Notes under the pieces: generated by a model | What the model was told of the DNA's origin: nothing | What the model saw: the letters and a program-made list of their open reading frames with translations, nothing else | Databases searched by the model: none | Source of the DNA: Pseudomonadota bacterium | Lineage (GTDB): Bacteria > Pseudomonadota > Alphaproteobacteria > Acetobacterales > Acetobacteraceae | Assembly (NCBI GenBank): GCA_019352115.1 | Contig: JABBNW010000010.1 | Location: forward strand, 1 to 43,386 | Direction of reading: 5' to 3' | DNA length: 43,386 nucleotides | Shown: positions 28,221 through 35,993 of the stretch, in pieces | How the letters are laid out: every line of letters starts with the position of its first letter | Position numbering within the stretch: position 1 is the stretch's first letter | Translations under genes and position numbers: made by a program

Positions 28221-29173
28221 GAGGGGTCGGCGAGCAGTCCGGCGAACACCGTATCCATTCGCCCCCAGGCGAAATCGGCGAGCAGGCGATCCATCCGTGC
28301 GCTGGTCCGGCGCAGGTTGGTGTAGTGGCGGAAGCGGGATTTCCAGCCGGCCCCGGCGATGCGCGGCTGGTCCGGATCGACCTCCCACGGGTGCAGGTAG
28401 AAGATGCAAGGGCGGCGTTCGACCCGGTTCACCCGGCGCAGGCCGGCGCGGAACAACCGGTACGGTAGCAGACGGAAATAGCCGCCGCCCGAGCACGGCA
28501 GGTTGCGTCCGCCGGCGCGCACCGTGGTCATGGGGAATTCCCACAGGCCGGTCCCGGCGGGATGGAACGGGGACCGCGGGGCGTCCGGCAGGCTGCCGTA
28601 CAGATCGTGTCGGACCGGGTTGATGCTGGAGCTGTAGCGATAGCCCTCGGCTTCCAAGGCGCCGAAGGCCCAGGCGTTGCGCGCGCCGATCGAGAAGGTG
28701 GCGGCGCGGTAGCCGATGACGGCCACCCCGCCCGTGTCTTCGAGCAGCCGGCGGGTGCGCCCGACGTCGGCACGAAAGGTCGGCAGGTCCTGGGCATCGG
28801 CGCGGGTATGGTCCCAGCCGTGGCTGGCAAGCTCGTGGCCCTGGGCGACGATGCGGCGGATCAGCGCCGGATGGCGTTGCGCGACCCAGGCCAGGGTGAA
28901 GAACGTGGCGGTGACGCCGGCGCGGTCGAACTGGGCGAGCAGGCGGTCGGTATTCGCTTCGACCCGGGCCGGAAAATCGTCCCAGTCGGCGCGCGCCACG
29001 CAGCCGGCGAAGGCCTGGACCTGGAAGTAATCCTCGACGTCGACAGTCAGGGCGTTGCGCAGCCCCCCGGCGTTCCGGGCCGCCGGTTCGTGGGCCGGTA
29101 GTTCGTGGGCCGGCGCGGTGTCGCAGTCGGCCCCCGCCGCCCCGGCGGGTGGGGAGGCCGCCGCGACGCTCAT
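28217..29173 (-). CDS. Polysaccharide deacetylase, XrtA-system type
   Basis: A 318-residue NodB-fold deacetylase. After a poorly conserved 40-residue N-terminal part it shows LTVDVEDYFQVQAF, with the catalytic/metal Asp pair, and GHELASHGWDH (residues 112-122) with the metal-binding His residues. GYRAATFSIG is the Arg motif, and FYLHPWEVDPDQPRI is characteristic of the PEP-CTERM-locus subfamily (TIGR03006-like). It probably removes N-acetyl groups from the exported polymer or its lipid-linked precursor. It overlaps the upstream ATPase gene and the downstream FemAB gene by four bases each. Confidence 0.94.
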   Translation of the reverse strand: MSVAAASPPAGAAGADCDTAPAHELPAHEPAARNAGGLRNALTVDVEDYFQVQAFAGCVARADWDDFPARVEANTDRLLAQFDRAGVTATFFTLAWVAQRHPALIRRIVAQGHELASHGWDHTRADAQDLPTFRADVGRTRRLLEDTGGVAVIGYRAATFSIGARNAWAFGALEAEGYRYSSSINPVRHDLYGSLPDAPRSPFHPAGTGLWEFPMTTVRAGGRNLPCSGGGYFRLLPYRLFRAGLRRVNRVERRPCIFYLHPWEVDPDQPRIAGAGWKSRFRHYTNLRRTSARMDRLLADFAWGRMDTVFAGLLADPS

Positions 29174-30192
29174 CGCGCCGCGCCGATGCGGGTCGCAGCG
29201 ACGCGGAGCCGCTCCTCCGGACCGTCGCCCCCTGCACCACTATCCAGCAGATCGAGCAGGCGGCGGAGCATGCGATCCTGGCGGCCGATCCGATCCTCGA
29301 GCGCGCTCAGGCGGCGACCGAGCAGATCTGAGTCTGCCGCCGGCGACGGCTCGCTCCGGAACGGCTCCGGGGCGCCGGCACCGAGGTCCTGTTCCAGCTC
29401 GCCCGCCGTAGCGGTCACCATATCCTCGGTGACGGTGTGGGCTTCCTCCAGCGCCGCATACAGCAGCACGCGCCCGCACAAGGTGTTGACCCGGCGGGGA
29501 ATGCCGTCGGTAGCGCGGAACACCCGGATGAAGGCGCCGTCGGTCCAGTGTGGATCATCGGTCCAGCCGACCGTGCGCAACCGATGTTCGATATATTGCC
29601 GCGTCTCCCGTTCCGACAGCGGGCCCAGGTGGTAGGAGGCGAGCACCCGCTGACGCAGCTGTTCCAGATCGGGCCGCGCCAGCAACGGGCGGAACTGCGG
29701 CTGGCCGAGCAGGATCGTCTGGAGGGAGGCCCGCCCGTCGACCGTGATGTTGGACAGCATGCGCAGTTCTTCCAGCGCCGCGACCGTCAGGTTCTGCGCC
29801 TCGTCCACAACCAGCAGCACACGCCGTCCGGCCGCGCGCTGCTCGCGCACCATCTGTTCGAAGCGGCGCAGCAGGGTGGCCTTGTCGGCGCCCCCATCCG
29901 CGACCCCGAAACTGGTCACCGCGAGGCGCAGCAGATCGTCGCCGGAGACCTGGGTCGTGACCACCCGGCCGATCACGTAGGTGCGGCGGTCGAGCTGGGT
30001 CCAGAGATGCTCCACCAAGGTGGTCTTGCCCGCCCCCACCTCCCCGGTGATGACGATGAAGCCCTCTTCCTGCGCCAGGCCGTAGACGAGGTGCGAGATC
30101 GCCCGGCTGTGTCCGGCGCTGCCGAAAAAGAAGCGGCTGTCCGGCGTGAGCTGGAACGGGATACCCGATAGTCGGAAAAAACTGTCGTACAC
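29170..30192 (-). CDS. XrtA-locus AAA ATPase (ExeA-like)
   Basis: A 340-residue AAA/ExeA-type ATPase. Walker A is GEVGAGKTT at residues 50-58 and Walker B is VLLVVDEAQN with Asp130/Glu131. A later NTLCGRVLLYAALEEAHTV belongs to the helical lid. Residues about 290-320 form a short coiled coil rich in Arg/Leu. The start MYDSFFRLSGIPFQLTPDSR matches the PEP-CTERM-locus secretion ATPase family (TIGR03015-like). The start codon is GTG at 30192. It likely energises assembly or export of the polysaccharide machinery; its exact partner is unknown. It lies nine bases after the beta-barrel gene. Confidence 0.94.
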   Translation of the reverse strand: MYDSFFRLSGIPFQLTPDSRFFFGSAGHSRAISHLVYGLAQEEGFIVITGEVGAGKTTLVEHLWTQLDRRTYVIGRVVTTQVSGDDLLRLAVTSFGVADGGADKATLLRRFEQMVREQRAAGRRVLLVVDEAQNLTVAALEELRMLSNITVDGRASLQTILLGQPQFRPLLARPDLEQLRQRVLASYHLGPLSERETRQYIEHRLRTVGWTDDPHWTDGAFIRVFRATDGIPRRVNTLCGRVLLYAALEEAHTVTEDMVTATAGELEQDLGAGAPEPFRSEPSPAADSDLLGRRLSALEDRIGRQDRMLRRLLDLLDSGAGGDGPEERLRVAATRIGAAR

Positions 30193-30201
30193 GAGGACCG
30201 A

Positions 30202-32004
30202 TCAGAACCGCTTGGTGATGCCGACGAACACGACGTTCTCATACATGGAAAAGCCCGGCGCGGTCGAGCGGCGCCGGAAGAACAGGTAGCTCGCGCTGGT
30301 GGTGATGGTGGGTGTCAGCGCATAGACGAACTGCCCCGACAGGCTGAACAAGGTGTCATTGCCGAACGTGCCGGAGGCGCTGGTGACGCCGTAGGAGACC
30401 GCGGCACTCACGGTGGCCCGCTCACTCAACGCCCGGGCCCAGGTTCCGTTGATGGTGGTCGCATGCTGGGCCGTGCCGCCACCGGGTAGGGTCGAGAGCG
30501 GGGTCTGCTCGGTATAGTCGAGGTTCACCCCGAAGGTATCGCGGTCGAGCAGGGTCGTCATGCCGACATAGAGCACCCGGTTGCGGTAGACCGTGTCCTG
30601 CACCGCGAGCGCGCTGTTCACCGCGGTGAGCGGCAGGCCGGTCGTGGTGTCGATCGGGACGCCATTCTGGTTGACGCCGGCCTGGCCGAGCCCGTTCGCG
30701 ATCTGCTGGAGATAGGTGGTCACGCTTTCGTCGTAGCCACCGACCAGGGTGGTGCGCGCGGTCAGCGCATAGTTGGCCGAGGCCCGGAAACTGGTCGCAC
30801 CATAATCGTGGCCGTAGCTGATCGTGATCTGGCTGTCCGGATTGGGGATGAAGGTGAAGCCGAGGCGCCAGGTCGCGTCCTCGATATGCTGGCCATAGAC
30901 GCCGCTGTAGCGGATGTTTTCGTATCCCAGTTCCCCGAACACATGGAGCTGGTGGAACAGCGCATAGGCGAGCCGGTCGGACACCCGGTCCTGCTGCGAT
31001 CCGCCGAGCACACCGGTGCCCTGCGTGCGGGACGCGTCGAGCAGCACGGTATCCTGCACCCGCCCGAGCACGGGGCCGGATTCGAATTGCGCCGTCGCGT
31101 CTTCCGTAGTGGCTTCCTGCGCGCCGCCGCCGCCGGCGGAATTGCTGCTGGAGGTGCGGGTCAGAGTGGCGCCCAGGGTGCCGGTGCCGATGTCGCCGAA
31201 CTGATGGACGAGGTAGGGGGAGAGAGAGGCGCCATAGATCTGGGTGGTGCCCTGGCGGGTGATGCCGGTGGTGCCCGCCCCGTACCCGTTGACCGCCGAG
31301 GTGGCCGTGACCGGGCCGACCCCACCGATCCCGGTGCCGGCGTAGCCGCCGTTGATCGGCGCCACGGTCGCGAACACCGTGCCGTTCAGGAACAACGTGT
31401 CGGGCACGATCACGAGATTGCCGACGCCGTACGCCTGCTGGGCGATCGCGTCCTGCGAGGACGTGCGGGCGTAGTATTCGAGCGTCGGCGCGTATTGCAG
31501 ACTGAGGTTGAGCCGCGGCGTGTTCGCCCCGATCGTGAGGCCGGGGGTGAGCAGGGTGACGAGGTCCCACCGCCGATTGGTTTCGGTCTGCAGGACGTTG
31601 TCGGTGAATTCTTCCTGCAAGGTCACCGTGGGCACGACCGTGAAGCCCGGCGCCGGGAGACCGCCCATCACCACGGGCAGGGTCCCCTGGTAGCGGTAGT
31701 CGGGCGGCAGCAGGCCGCCGGCGGTAGGCGTTGCGCCCGCACCCACGGCGCCGGTCCCGGTGGTGCCAGTACCTGTGCCAGTACCAGTGCCTGTGCCTGT
31801 GCCTGTCGTGCCGGTGCCTGCAGTGCCGGCATCTGGAAACGAGTTCGGAAACGGCGCGCCCAGGCTGGGGCCGCCGCTCGTGCCGATATCAGCCGGGGTG
31901 AAGGCGTGGGCCGCCCTCGGCGCCACGAGCAGCAGCAGGCCCGCGCAAGGCAGCGCGGCGCGTAGGGCCGTCGTATGACGGGGCGGCTTTCGCTCGGCTG
32001 CCAT
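30202..32004 (-). CDS. Outer-membrane beta-barrel protein, PEP-CTERM-system type
   Basis: A 600-residue secreted protein. A signal peptide (residues 1-34, ending AAHA) is followed by a low-complexity Gly-Thr stretch (about 62-90) and then a long series of alternating beta-strands. It ends in ENVVFVGITKRF, with a C-terminal Phe typical of outer-membrane barrels. TVTLQEEFTDNVLQT and the later strands resemble the TIGR03016 family found in XrtA/exopolysaccharide loci. It probably acts as the outer-membrane component or secretin-like partner for polymer export. Gene order with the kinase (24 bases upstream) and ATPase (9 bases downstream) supports this. Confidence 0.88.
   Translation of the reverse strand: MAAERKPPRHTTALRAALPCAGLLLLVAPRAAHAFTPADIGTSGGPSLGAPFPNSFPDAGTAGTGTTGTGTGTGTGTGTGTTGTGAVGAGATPTAGGLLPPDYRYQGTLPVVMGGLPAPGFTVVPTVTLQEEFTDNVLQTETNRRWDLVTLLTPGLTIGANTPRLNLSLQYAPTLEYYARTSSQDAIAQQAYGVGNLVIVPDTLFLNGTVFATVAPINGGYAGTGIGGVGPVTATSAVNGYGAGTTGITRQGTTQIYGASLSPYLVHQFGDIGTGTLGATLTRTSSSNSAGGGGAQEATTEDATAQFESGPVLGRVQDTVLLDASRTQGTGVLGGSQQDRVSDRLAYALFHQLHVFGELGYENIRYSGVYGQHIEDATWRLGFTFIPNPDSQITISYGHDYGATSFRASANYALTARTTLVGGYDESVTTYLQQIANGLGQAGVNQNGVPIDTTTGLPLTAVNSALAVQDTVYRNRVLYVGMTTLLDRDTFGVNLDYTEQTPLSTLPGGGTAQHATTINGTWARALSERATVSAAVSYGVTSASGTFGNDTLFSLSGQFVYALTPTITTSASYLFFRRRSTAPGFSMYENVVFVGITKRF
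31762..31803. repeat. Hexanucleotide microsatellite in the barrel gene
   Basis: Seven consecutive six-base units of the form NGTRCC (for example AGTACC, TGTGCC), read on the plus strand. On the coding strand they encode alternating Gly and Thr. Changes of unit number would keep the frame and only vary the length of the linker between signal peptide and barrel. Confidence 0.85.
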
Positions 32005-32028
32005 CTTGATTGCTCCGCCGGCCGCTGA

Positions 32029-33090
32029 TCATGACGAATAGGAATAGGAGTAGGCGCCGAAACTCCGCGACGTGGACATCTGCACCTTGTTCAACAGCAA
32101 GGTGATCGTCGGGCACGTCTGGATGAGGTCGAGCGCCGACTCGACTTCGTCGCGTTGGGTGCTTTCGGCCTCCACCACGAACAGGACCTGGCCCACTACG
32201 CCGGCGAGCATCGCCGGATCGCTGGTGGACAGGCAGGGCGCGACATCGATCACCACAAGCCGGTCGGCATAGCGCTGGCCGAGCTCCTGGATCACCCGCA
32301 TCATGTTGTTGGAGGCGAACACGTCGCCGCGGCGGGCGCGTTGGCAGCCGATCGGAAGGATCGACAGGCGCTCGCTGGGCGTTCCCACGAGGCAAGGCCC
32401 CGCATCCATCGCCGGATCGGCGGCAAGGTCGAGCAGACCCGGTTCCTCACCGATCCCGAGCAGGTCGCTGAGCGAGCCGTGCTTGGCGTCCGCATCGACC
32501 AGCAGGACCTTATGATCGCCGCGCCGCGCAATGCTGAATGCGAGGTTGATCGCGGTGAACGTCTTGCCCTCGTTCGGCCGCGAACTCGTGACCATGACGA
32601 GGTTGGCAAGGCCGGTTTCGAGATCCGCACCGAAGGCACCGCGCAGGACCTGCTGCTGGACCAGCCGGAATTCCTCCGCGATTCGGCTGTGGCCGCCGCC
32701 TTCTTCGGCAAGACCGGCCGCCAGCAGACGTTCCCGGTCGACCCGATGACGCGGCGGGACGGCGACACCCTGGGCCGAGAGCTCGGGCGGGCGCAACGGC
32801 GGCTCGCCGGGCCGCCGCAATGGCGGCGGCGGTGGCATCTGGGGCAATGCCGCGACGGGCGCCGGCGCCAGGGGGGCAATCCCCGGCGCGGGCGGTGGCG
32901 GGAACATCGCTCCCATGGCAGCCGACTGCGCGGGTTCCGGGGCTGCGCCTGGCGCCCGCGCCTCGGTCCCTGTGGGGGGGAACGGCGCGGACCCCGGCGC
33001 ACCCACCCCCAGGCCGGTCGGCGCCCCCCCTGCCTTGAGCAGTCGTTCGGCCGCGCGCTCGATCAGATGCGACTTCTCGCCAGCCGTCAT
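32029..33090 (-). CDS. Exopolysaccharide tyrosine autokinase (BY-kinase)
   Basis: A 353-residue cytoplasmic BY-kinase, matching the stand-alone kinases of PEP-CTERM/exopolysaccharide loci (TIGR03018-like). Walker A is SSRPNEGKT (169-177), Walker A' LLVDAD (196-201) and Walker B VVIDVAP (Asp282). The tail ends with three tyrosines at 347, 349 and 351 (GAYSYSYSS), the expected autophosphorylation cluster. The first 110 residues are a Pro/Ala-rich linker with an N-terminal helix. Its start overlaps the chain-length gene's stop by one base (TGATG). It should cycle phosphorylation to control polymer length together with that partner. Confidence 0.93.
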   Translation of the reverse strand: MTAGEKSHLIERAAERLLKAGGAPTGLGVGAPGSAPFPPTGTEARAPGAAPEPAQSAAMGAMFPPPPAPGIAPLAPAPVAALPQMPPPPPLRRPGEPPLRPPELSAQGVAVPPRHRVDRERLLAAGLAEEGGGHSRIAEEFRLVQQQVLRGAFGADLETGLANLVMVTSSRPNEGKTFTAINLAFSIARRGDHKVLLVDADAKHGSLSDLLGIGEEPGLLDLAADPAMDAGPCLVGTPSERLSILPIGCQRARRGDVFASNNMMRVIQELGQRYADRLVVIDVAPCLSTSDPAMLAGVVGQVLFVVEAESTQRDEVESALDLIQTCPTITLLLNKVQMSTSRSFGAYSYSYSS

Positions 33091-34622
33091 CAGATCACCG
33101 CGGTCGTGTGCAGGATGTGGACCAACAGCCCGCCGTAGATCGCGAACAGCACCATGAAGGCCAGCCCCACCGGCAGCGCAACCCGGAGCGTCTGTCGCAG
33201 CGGCCGGGTGCCAAGCAGGGAGATGCCGCCGAGCACCGGAAGGCCCAGGATCCGCAGGTCGTCGATCTCCGCGAAGGAGCGGTCGAGCTGGGCGAGCAGG
33301 ACCGGCACGCCCACGGCGGCGCCGAGGCCCGCGAGCAACACCCCGGTCACCAGCAGCAACCGATTCGGTGCCACCGGCAGGCGCGGCACGACCGGCGGCT
33401 CGATGATCTGGATCTGCACCTTGTTGGCCTGCGTGTCGGCAGCCTCGGCGATGTTCGCCGATTGCAGGCGCCCGAGCAACGCGTCGTAGTTCTGCTGCAG
33501 CACCCCGTAGTCGCGATTCATGCTGTCGTATTCGGTGACGAGGTTGGGCTCCTGACGTCGGAACGTCTGCAGGCGGGTGATGTCAGTCCGCACGGCGGCA
33601 AGCTTACCGGTCAGGGCCGTGATCTGCCCCTGGACCAGCAACAGCTTGACCTTCAGCTGATCGTAAATCGGATTGGCGAGTAGCCCGCCGCCGCCCTTCT
33701 TGCCGCCCGCAGCCGCCGCGCCGCCCCCCGCTCCGTCGGGCGCGGTCTTCAGCGCCTCGATCCTGCGCTTCAGGGCGATCACCCCGGGATAGTCGTTCGT
33801 GTACTGCAGCTCCATGAAGCGCAGCTGCTGCTCGGCCTGGGCGAGCGGGCCGTTGCCGTTCCCCTGCGCCGCCAAGGCATCCGCCGCGATCGTGGGCTTG
33901 GCGGCGGAAAGTTCCTTCTGCAAGGCCGACGCCACCAGCGTGCGGTCCTGTATCTCGGTGGTCAGCTGGGCAACATTCCCCTGCAGGGTCCCGAGCGCCG
34001 CATCCACCCCACCGCCCTGCGGCGTGAATTCGCCCATGTATTTCGAGCGGAATTCCGCCTGCCGCTGCTCCACCGAGCGCAACTGCTGCTCGTAGGAGGC
34101 GATCTGGTGCTCCAGGAAGTGCCGCGCGTTTTCCATCTGGCGATGGTTGGAGCCGGTCGCCCGTTCGACGAAGATCGACAGCAGGCTTTGGACCACGCGC
34201 TGGGCCAACTCGGGGTTGGGGCTCTGGTACGCAATGGTGAACAGATCGGCGCCTTCCTGACCGAGCTTGATGCTCGACTGCAGGCGCCGCACAAGCGCAT
34301 CCCGGGCCAGCGGCCCGCTGACCGACAGGTCGAGGTTCGTCTTCGAGATCAGGGTCTCGACGTTCGGCCGGCTCAGCAGGGTCCGTTGCAGCATCTCGAG
34401 CTGACCCTGCGGCGAGGTGTTCACCGCGATCCCGGCTAGCAGCGGGGTCAGGATGGCATTCGTATCGACGAACAATTCGGAGCTCGCCTGGTACTGGTTC
34501 GGCAAGGCGGCAACCAGGCCCCACCCGGCGATGCACACGACCCAGGCCGCGGCCACACCGATCCAGCGCCGCCGCCAAGCCGCCTTGATGTGCTTCTGCA
34601 ACAGGGCACGTACGAATTCCAT
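33090..34622 (-). CDS. Polysaccharide chain-length determinant protein (Wzz-like)
   Basis: A 510-residue inner-membrane co-polymerase. One membrane segment near residues 20-40 and two near the C-terminus (about 430-455 and 483-503) flank a long periplasmic coiled-coil region: ENARHFLEHQIASYEQQLRS and later helices. NQYQASSELFVDTNAILTPL matches the Wzz domain of exosortase-linked proteins (TIGR03007-like), and the PxxP-type IEPPVVPRLPVAPNRLLL precedes the last membrane helices. A Gly/Ala/Lys low-complexity patch lies at about 300-320. It lacks a kinase domain; the kinase is the next gene, overlapping by one base. Confidence 0.93.
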   Translation of the reverse strand: MEFVRALLQKHIKAAWRRRWIGVAAAWVVCIAGWGLVAALPNQYQASSELFVDTNAILTPLLAGIAVNTSPQGQLEMLQRTLLSRPNVETLISKTNLDLSVSGPLARDALVRRLQSSIKLGQEGADLFTIAYQSPNPELAQRVVQSLLSIFVERATGSNHRQMENARHFLEHQIASYEQQLRSVEQRQAEFRSKYMGEFTPQGGGVDAALGTLQGNVAQLTTEIQDRTLVASALQKELSAAKPTIAADALAAQGNGNGPLAQAEQQLRFMELQYTNDYPGVIALKRRIEALKTAPDGAGGGAAAAGGKKGGGGLLANPIYDQLKVKLLLVQGQITALTGKLAAVRTDITRLQTFRRQEPNLVTEYDSMNRDYGVLQQNYDALLGRLQSANIAEAADTQANKVQIQIIEPPVVPRLPVAPNRLLLVTGVLLAGLGAAVGVPVLLAQLDRSFAEIDDLRILGLPVLGGISLLGTRPLRQTLRVALPVGLAFMVLFAIYGGLLVHILHTTAVI

Positions 34623-34640
34623 CGCGGCAAAATCCCCGAT

Positions 34641-35267
34641 TCAGAACCAGGTTTCGGGAATGACCAGAGTGTCCCCCGGCCGCATCGAGATGTTCTGGCT
34701 CATGTCGCCGTCATTGAGCAGACTATTCAGGCGAACGTGAATTTTTTCTTCCTTTCCACCGGGCAAGCGACGGATCACGAAGGCGCTATTGCCGGCCGCG
34801 AATTTGGTCAGGCCATGGGTGGCGATCACGACATCGAGCAGGCTCATGCCATCACGATAAGGGATAGCTTCCGGCTCGGCGGCCTGACCGATCACGCGGA
34901 TTTGTCGGTCGAAGGGGCCGACAAAACTTCGGACGATCACAGTGACATTCGGATCCTTGACATACTTCTTCAGCCGCACCTCGATCCGTTTGGCGAGTTC
35001 GGGTGCCGTGAACCCGGCAGCGCGGATGTCCTGGACCAGCGGGATCGAAATCCGCCCATCCGGACGCACCGCCACGCCCCCCTCGCTCAGTTCTGGGGAC
35101 TGGTAGACGAATACGCTCAGGACGTCGCCGGAGCCGATCACGTACTCCCCGGCCTCGGCGGCCGCCTTGTGCGCCCCGGACGGGCGCGGCGGCGGCGTGG
35201 CAGCGCAACCGGCCAGGACCGCGGCCGAGACCAGCATGCAGCAGAGGGCAACGAGGTTCCTTGGCAC
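34641..35267 (-). CDS. Polysaccharide export lipoprotein (Wza-like, PEP-CTERM type)
   Basis: A 208-residue outer-membrane lipoprotein. The GTG at 35267 gives MPRNLVALCCMLVSAAVLAG followed by the lipobox Cys; the ATG ten codons later would leave too short a signal peptide. The mature part holds the poly-export domain (GEYVIGSGDVLSVFVYQSPE; RPDGRISIPLVQDIRAAG) and a SLBB-type segment (IRVIGQAAEPEAIPYRDGMS). It resembles the XrtA-locus export family (TIGR03027-like) and would form the outer-membrane channel for the polymer. It is the first gene of the operon, 46 bases after the tRNA gene, with the chain-length gene 18 bases downstream. Confidence 0.92.
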   Translation of the reverse strand: MPRNLVALCCMLVSAAVLAGCAATPPPRPSGAHKAAAEAGEYVIGSGDVLSVFVYQSPELSEGGVAVRPDGRISIPLVQDIRAAGFTAPELAKRIEVRLKKYVKDPNVTVIVRSFVGPFDRQIRVIGQAAEPEAIPYRDGMSLLDVVIATHGLTKFAAGNSAFVIRRLPGGKEEKIHVRLNSLLNDGDMSQNISMRPGDTLVIPETWF

Positions 35268-35313
35268 GACGGTTCTTTTCCCGGTCCGGATTGAGGAGAG
35301 ACGACGGCGCAGA

Positions 35314-35387
35314 TGGTAGGCGCGGAAGGAGTTGAACCCCCGCCTCTGCCATGTGGTGGCAGCGCTCTGCCACTGAGCTACGCGCCT
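35314..35387 (-). tRNA. tRNA-Val (anticodon CAC), atypical anticodon loop
   Basis: Read on the minus strand: acceptor arms AGGCGCG and CGCGCCT; D arm GCTC-loop-GAGC; anticodon stem CTGCC/GGCAG; variable loop AGGC; T arm GGGGG-TTCAACT-CCTTC with two G-T pairs; discriminator A73 and encoded CCA. The seven-base anticodon loop is ACCACAT, placing CAC at 34-36. Position 33, almost always T, is C. A73 and the anticodon agree with valine identity. The gene is complete and its stems pair, so it may be functional, but the loop change is unusual. It lies just upstream of and in line with the exopolysaccharide operon. Confidence 0.85.
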
Positions 35388-35481
35388 GAAGGCAACGCAT
35401 CGGGCCCTGCGAACGCGGCAGCGGACAGCCACAGCCACGCGGTGGCACGCCGATGCAGCATCCCCCGCGTTCGCGGCGTTG

Positions 35482-35509
35482 TCTATCATGCCGGGCTGCC
35501 GCGCTTCAA
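35482..35509 (-). promoter_or_regulatory. Possible promoter for the tRNA and EPS operon
   Basis: On the minus strand, TTGAAG (35504-35509) and GATAGA (35482-35487) are spaced by 16 bases. The start would lie about 90 bases before the tRNA. A transcript from here could run through the tRNA into the export gene. Confidence 0.35.
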
Positions 35510-35746
35510 TCCGGCTCCGCGCCGCATCCGACACGCACGTCGCCCAGATCGCGATCGAAACCCCGCGCGAACACACGCCCGGCACCAAGCCGGCCGGCGC
35601 ACGACAGCTCGCAGGCGAACTGCAGGCGATCACAAAACCGCGGGCGGTGCACAGCGCGACGCAAACCGATCATGCCGGACCATTCCCTCGGGTGCCTGGG
35701 GACAACCTTATTGGGCCATCGCGGCGCCAGAATCAAGCATAAACAT

Positions 35747-35775
35747 TTCTTGAGATTGAAAGAGGTTTGTATAAA
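35747..35775 (+). promoter_or_regulatory. Sigma-70-like promoter for the sugar transferase
   Basis: TTCTTG (35747-35752) and TATAAA (35770-35775) with 17 bases between, within a markedly AT-rich patch. The sugar transferase starts about 210 bases downstream. Confidence 0.6.
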
Positions 35776-35781
35776 TTCATA

Positions 35782-35805
35782 ACTGCTTGCTAATGGGTGA
35801 GCAGT
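35782..35805. promoter_or_regulatory. Dyad over the presumed transcription start
   Basis: ACTGCT (35782-35787) and AGCAGT (35800-35805) are exact inverted arms 12 bases apart, seven bases past the -10 box. The position suits a repressor operator or a 5' hairpin of the leader. Confidence 0.4.
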
Positions 35806-35993
35806 CTGCGATGAGCATCTTCATGGAACCGTCAGCCGGCCGAGCGTCGTCGTCTCCATGCGCCCCATCGCGGGCCGACGCCGGGCATGCGAATGTCGCG
35901 ACCGGCCGCAGCCACAACGGGACAACCAACCTGTCGCGCATCGGCTCTCCCCATCGCATCCTGGTGCACCTCCGCGCGGGAGCGATCGCGTGA
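35793..35993 (+). CDS. Possible leader ORF coupled to the sugar transferase
   Basis: A 66-codon frame from ATG 35793 (alternative ATG 35811) whose TGA overlaps the GTG of the sugar transferase as GTGA. The peptide, starting MGEQSAMSIFMEPSAG, is Ser/Ala/Arg-rich without a domain. There is no strong ribosome site. It lies wholly in the leader, and the stop/start overlap is the typical arrangement for coupled translation. It could equally be a chance frame. Confidence 0.3.
   Translation: MGEQSAMSIFMEPSAGRASSSPCAPSRADAGHANVATGRSHNGTTNLSRIGSPHRILVHLRAGAIA

Larger units (their letters stand above)
35388..35989. other. Control region between the tRNA/EPS operon and the sugar transferase
   Basis: About 600 bases. 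It holds a possible minus-strand promoter (35482-35509), an AT-rich plus-strand promoter (35747-35775), a dyad over the presumed transcription start (35782-35805) and a short frame reaching into the sugar transferase start. The AT-rich patch at 35740-35795 stands out against the GC-rich surroundings. No riboswitch was recognised. Confidence 0.6.

Noticed and set aside
35776-35989. Possible c-di-GMP riboswitch in the sugar transferase leader
   Set aside because: No GEMM-type conserved core was seen.
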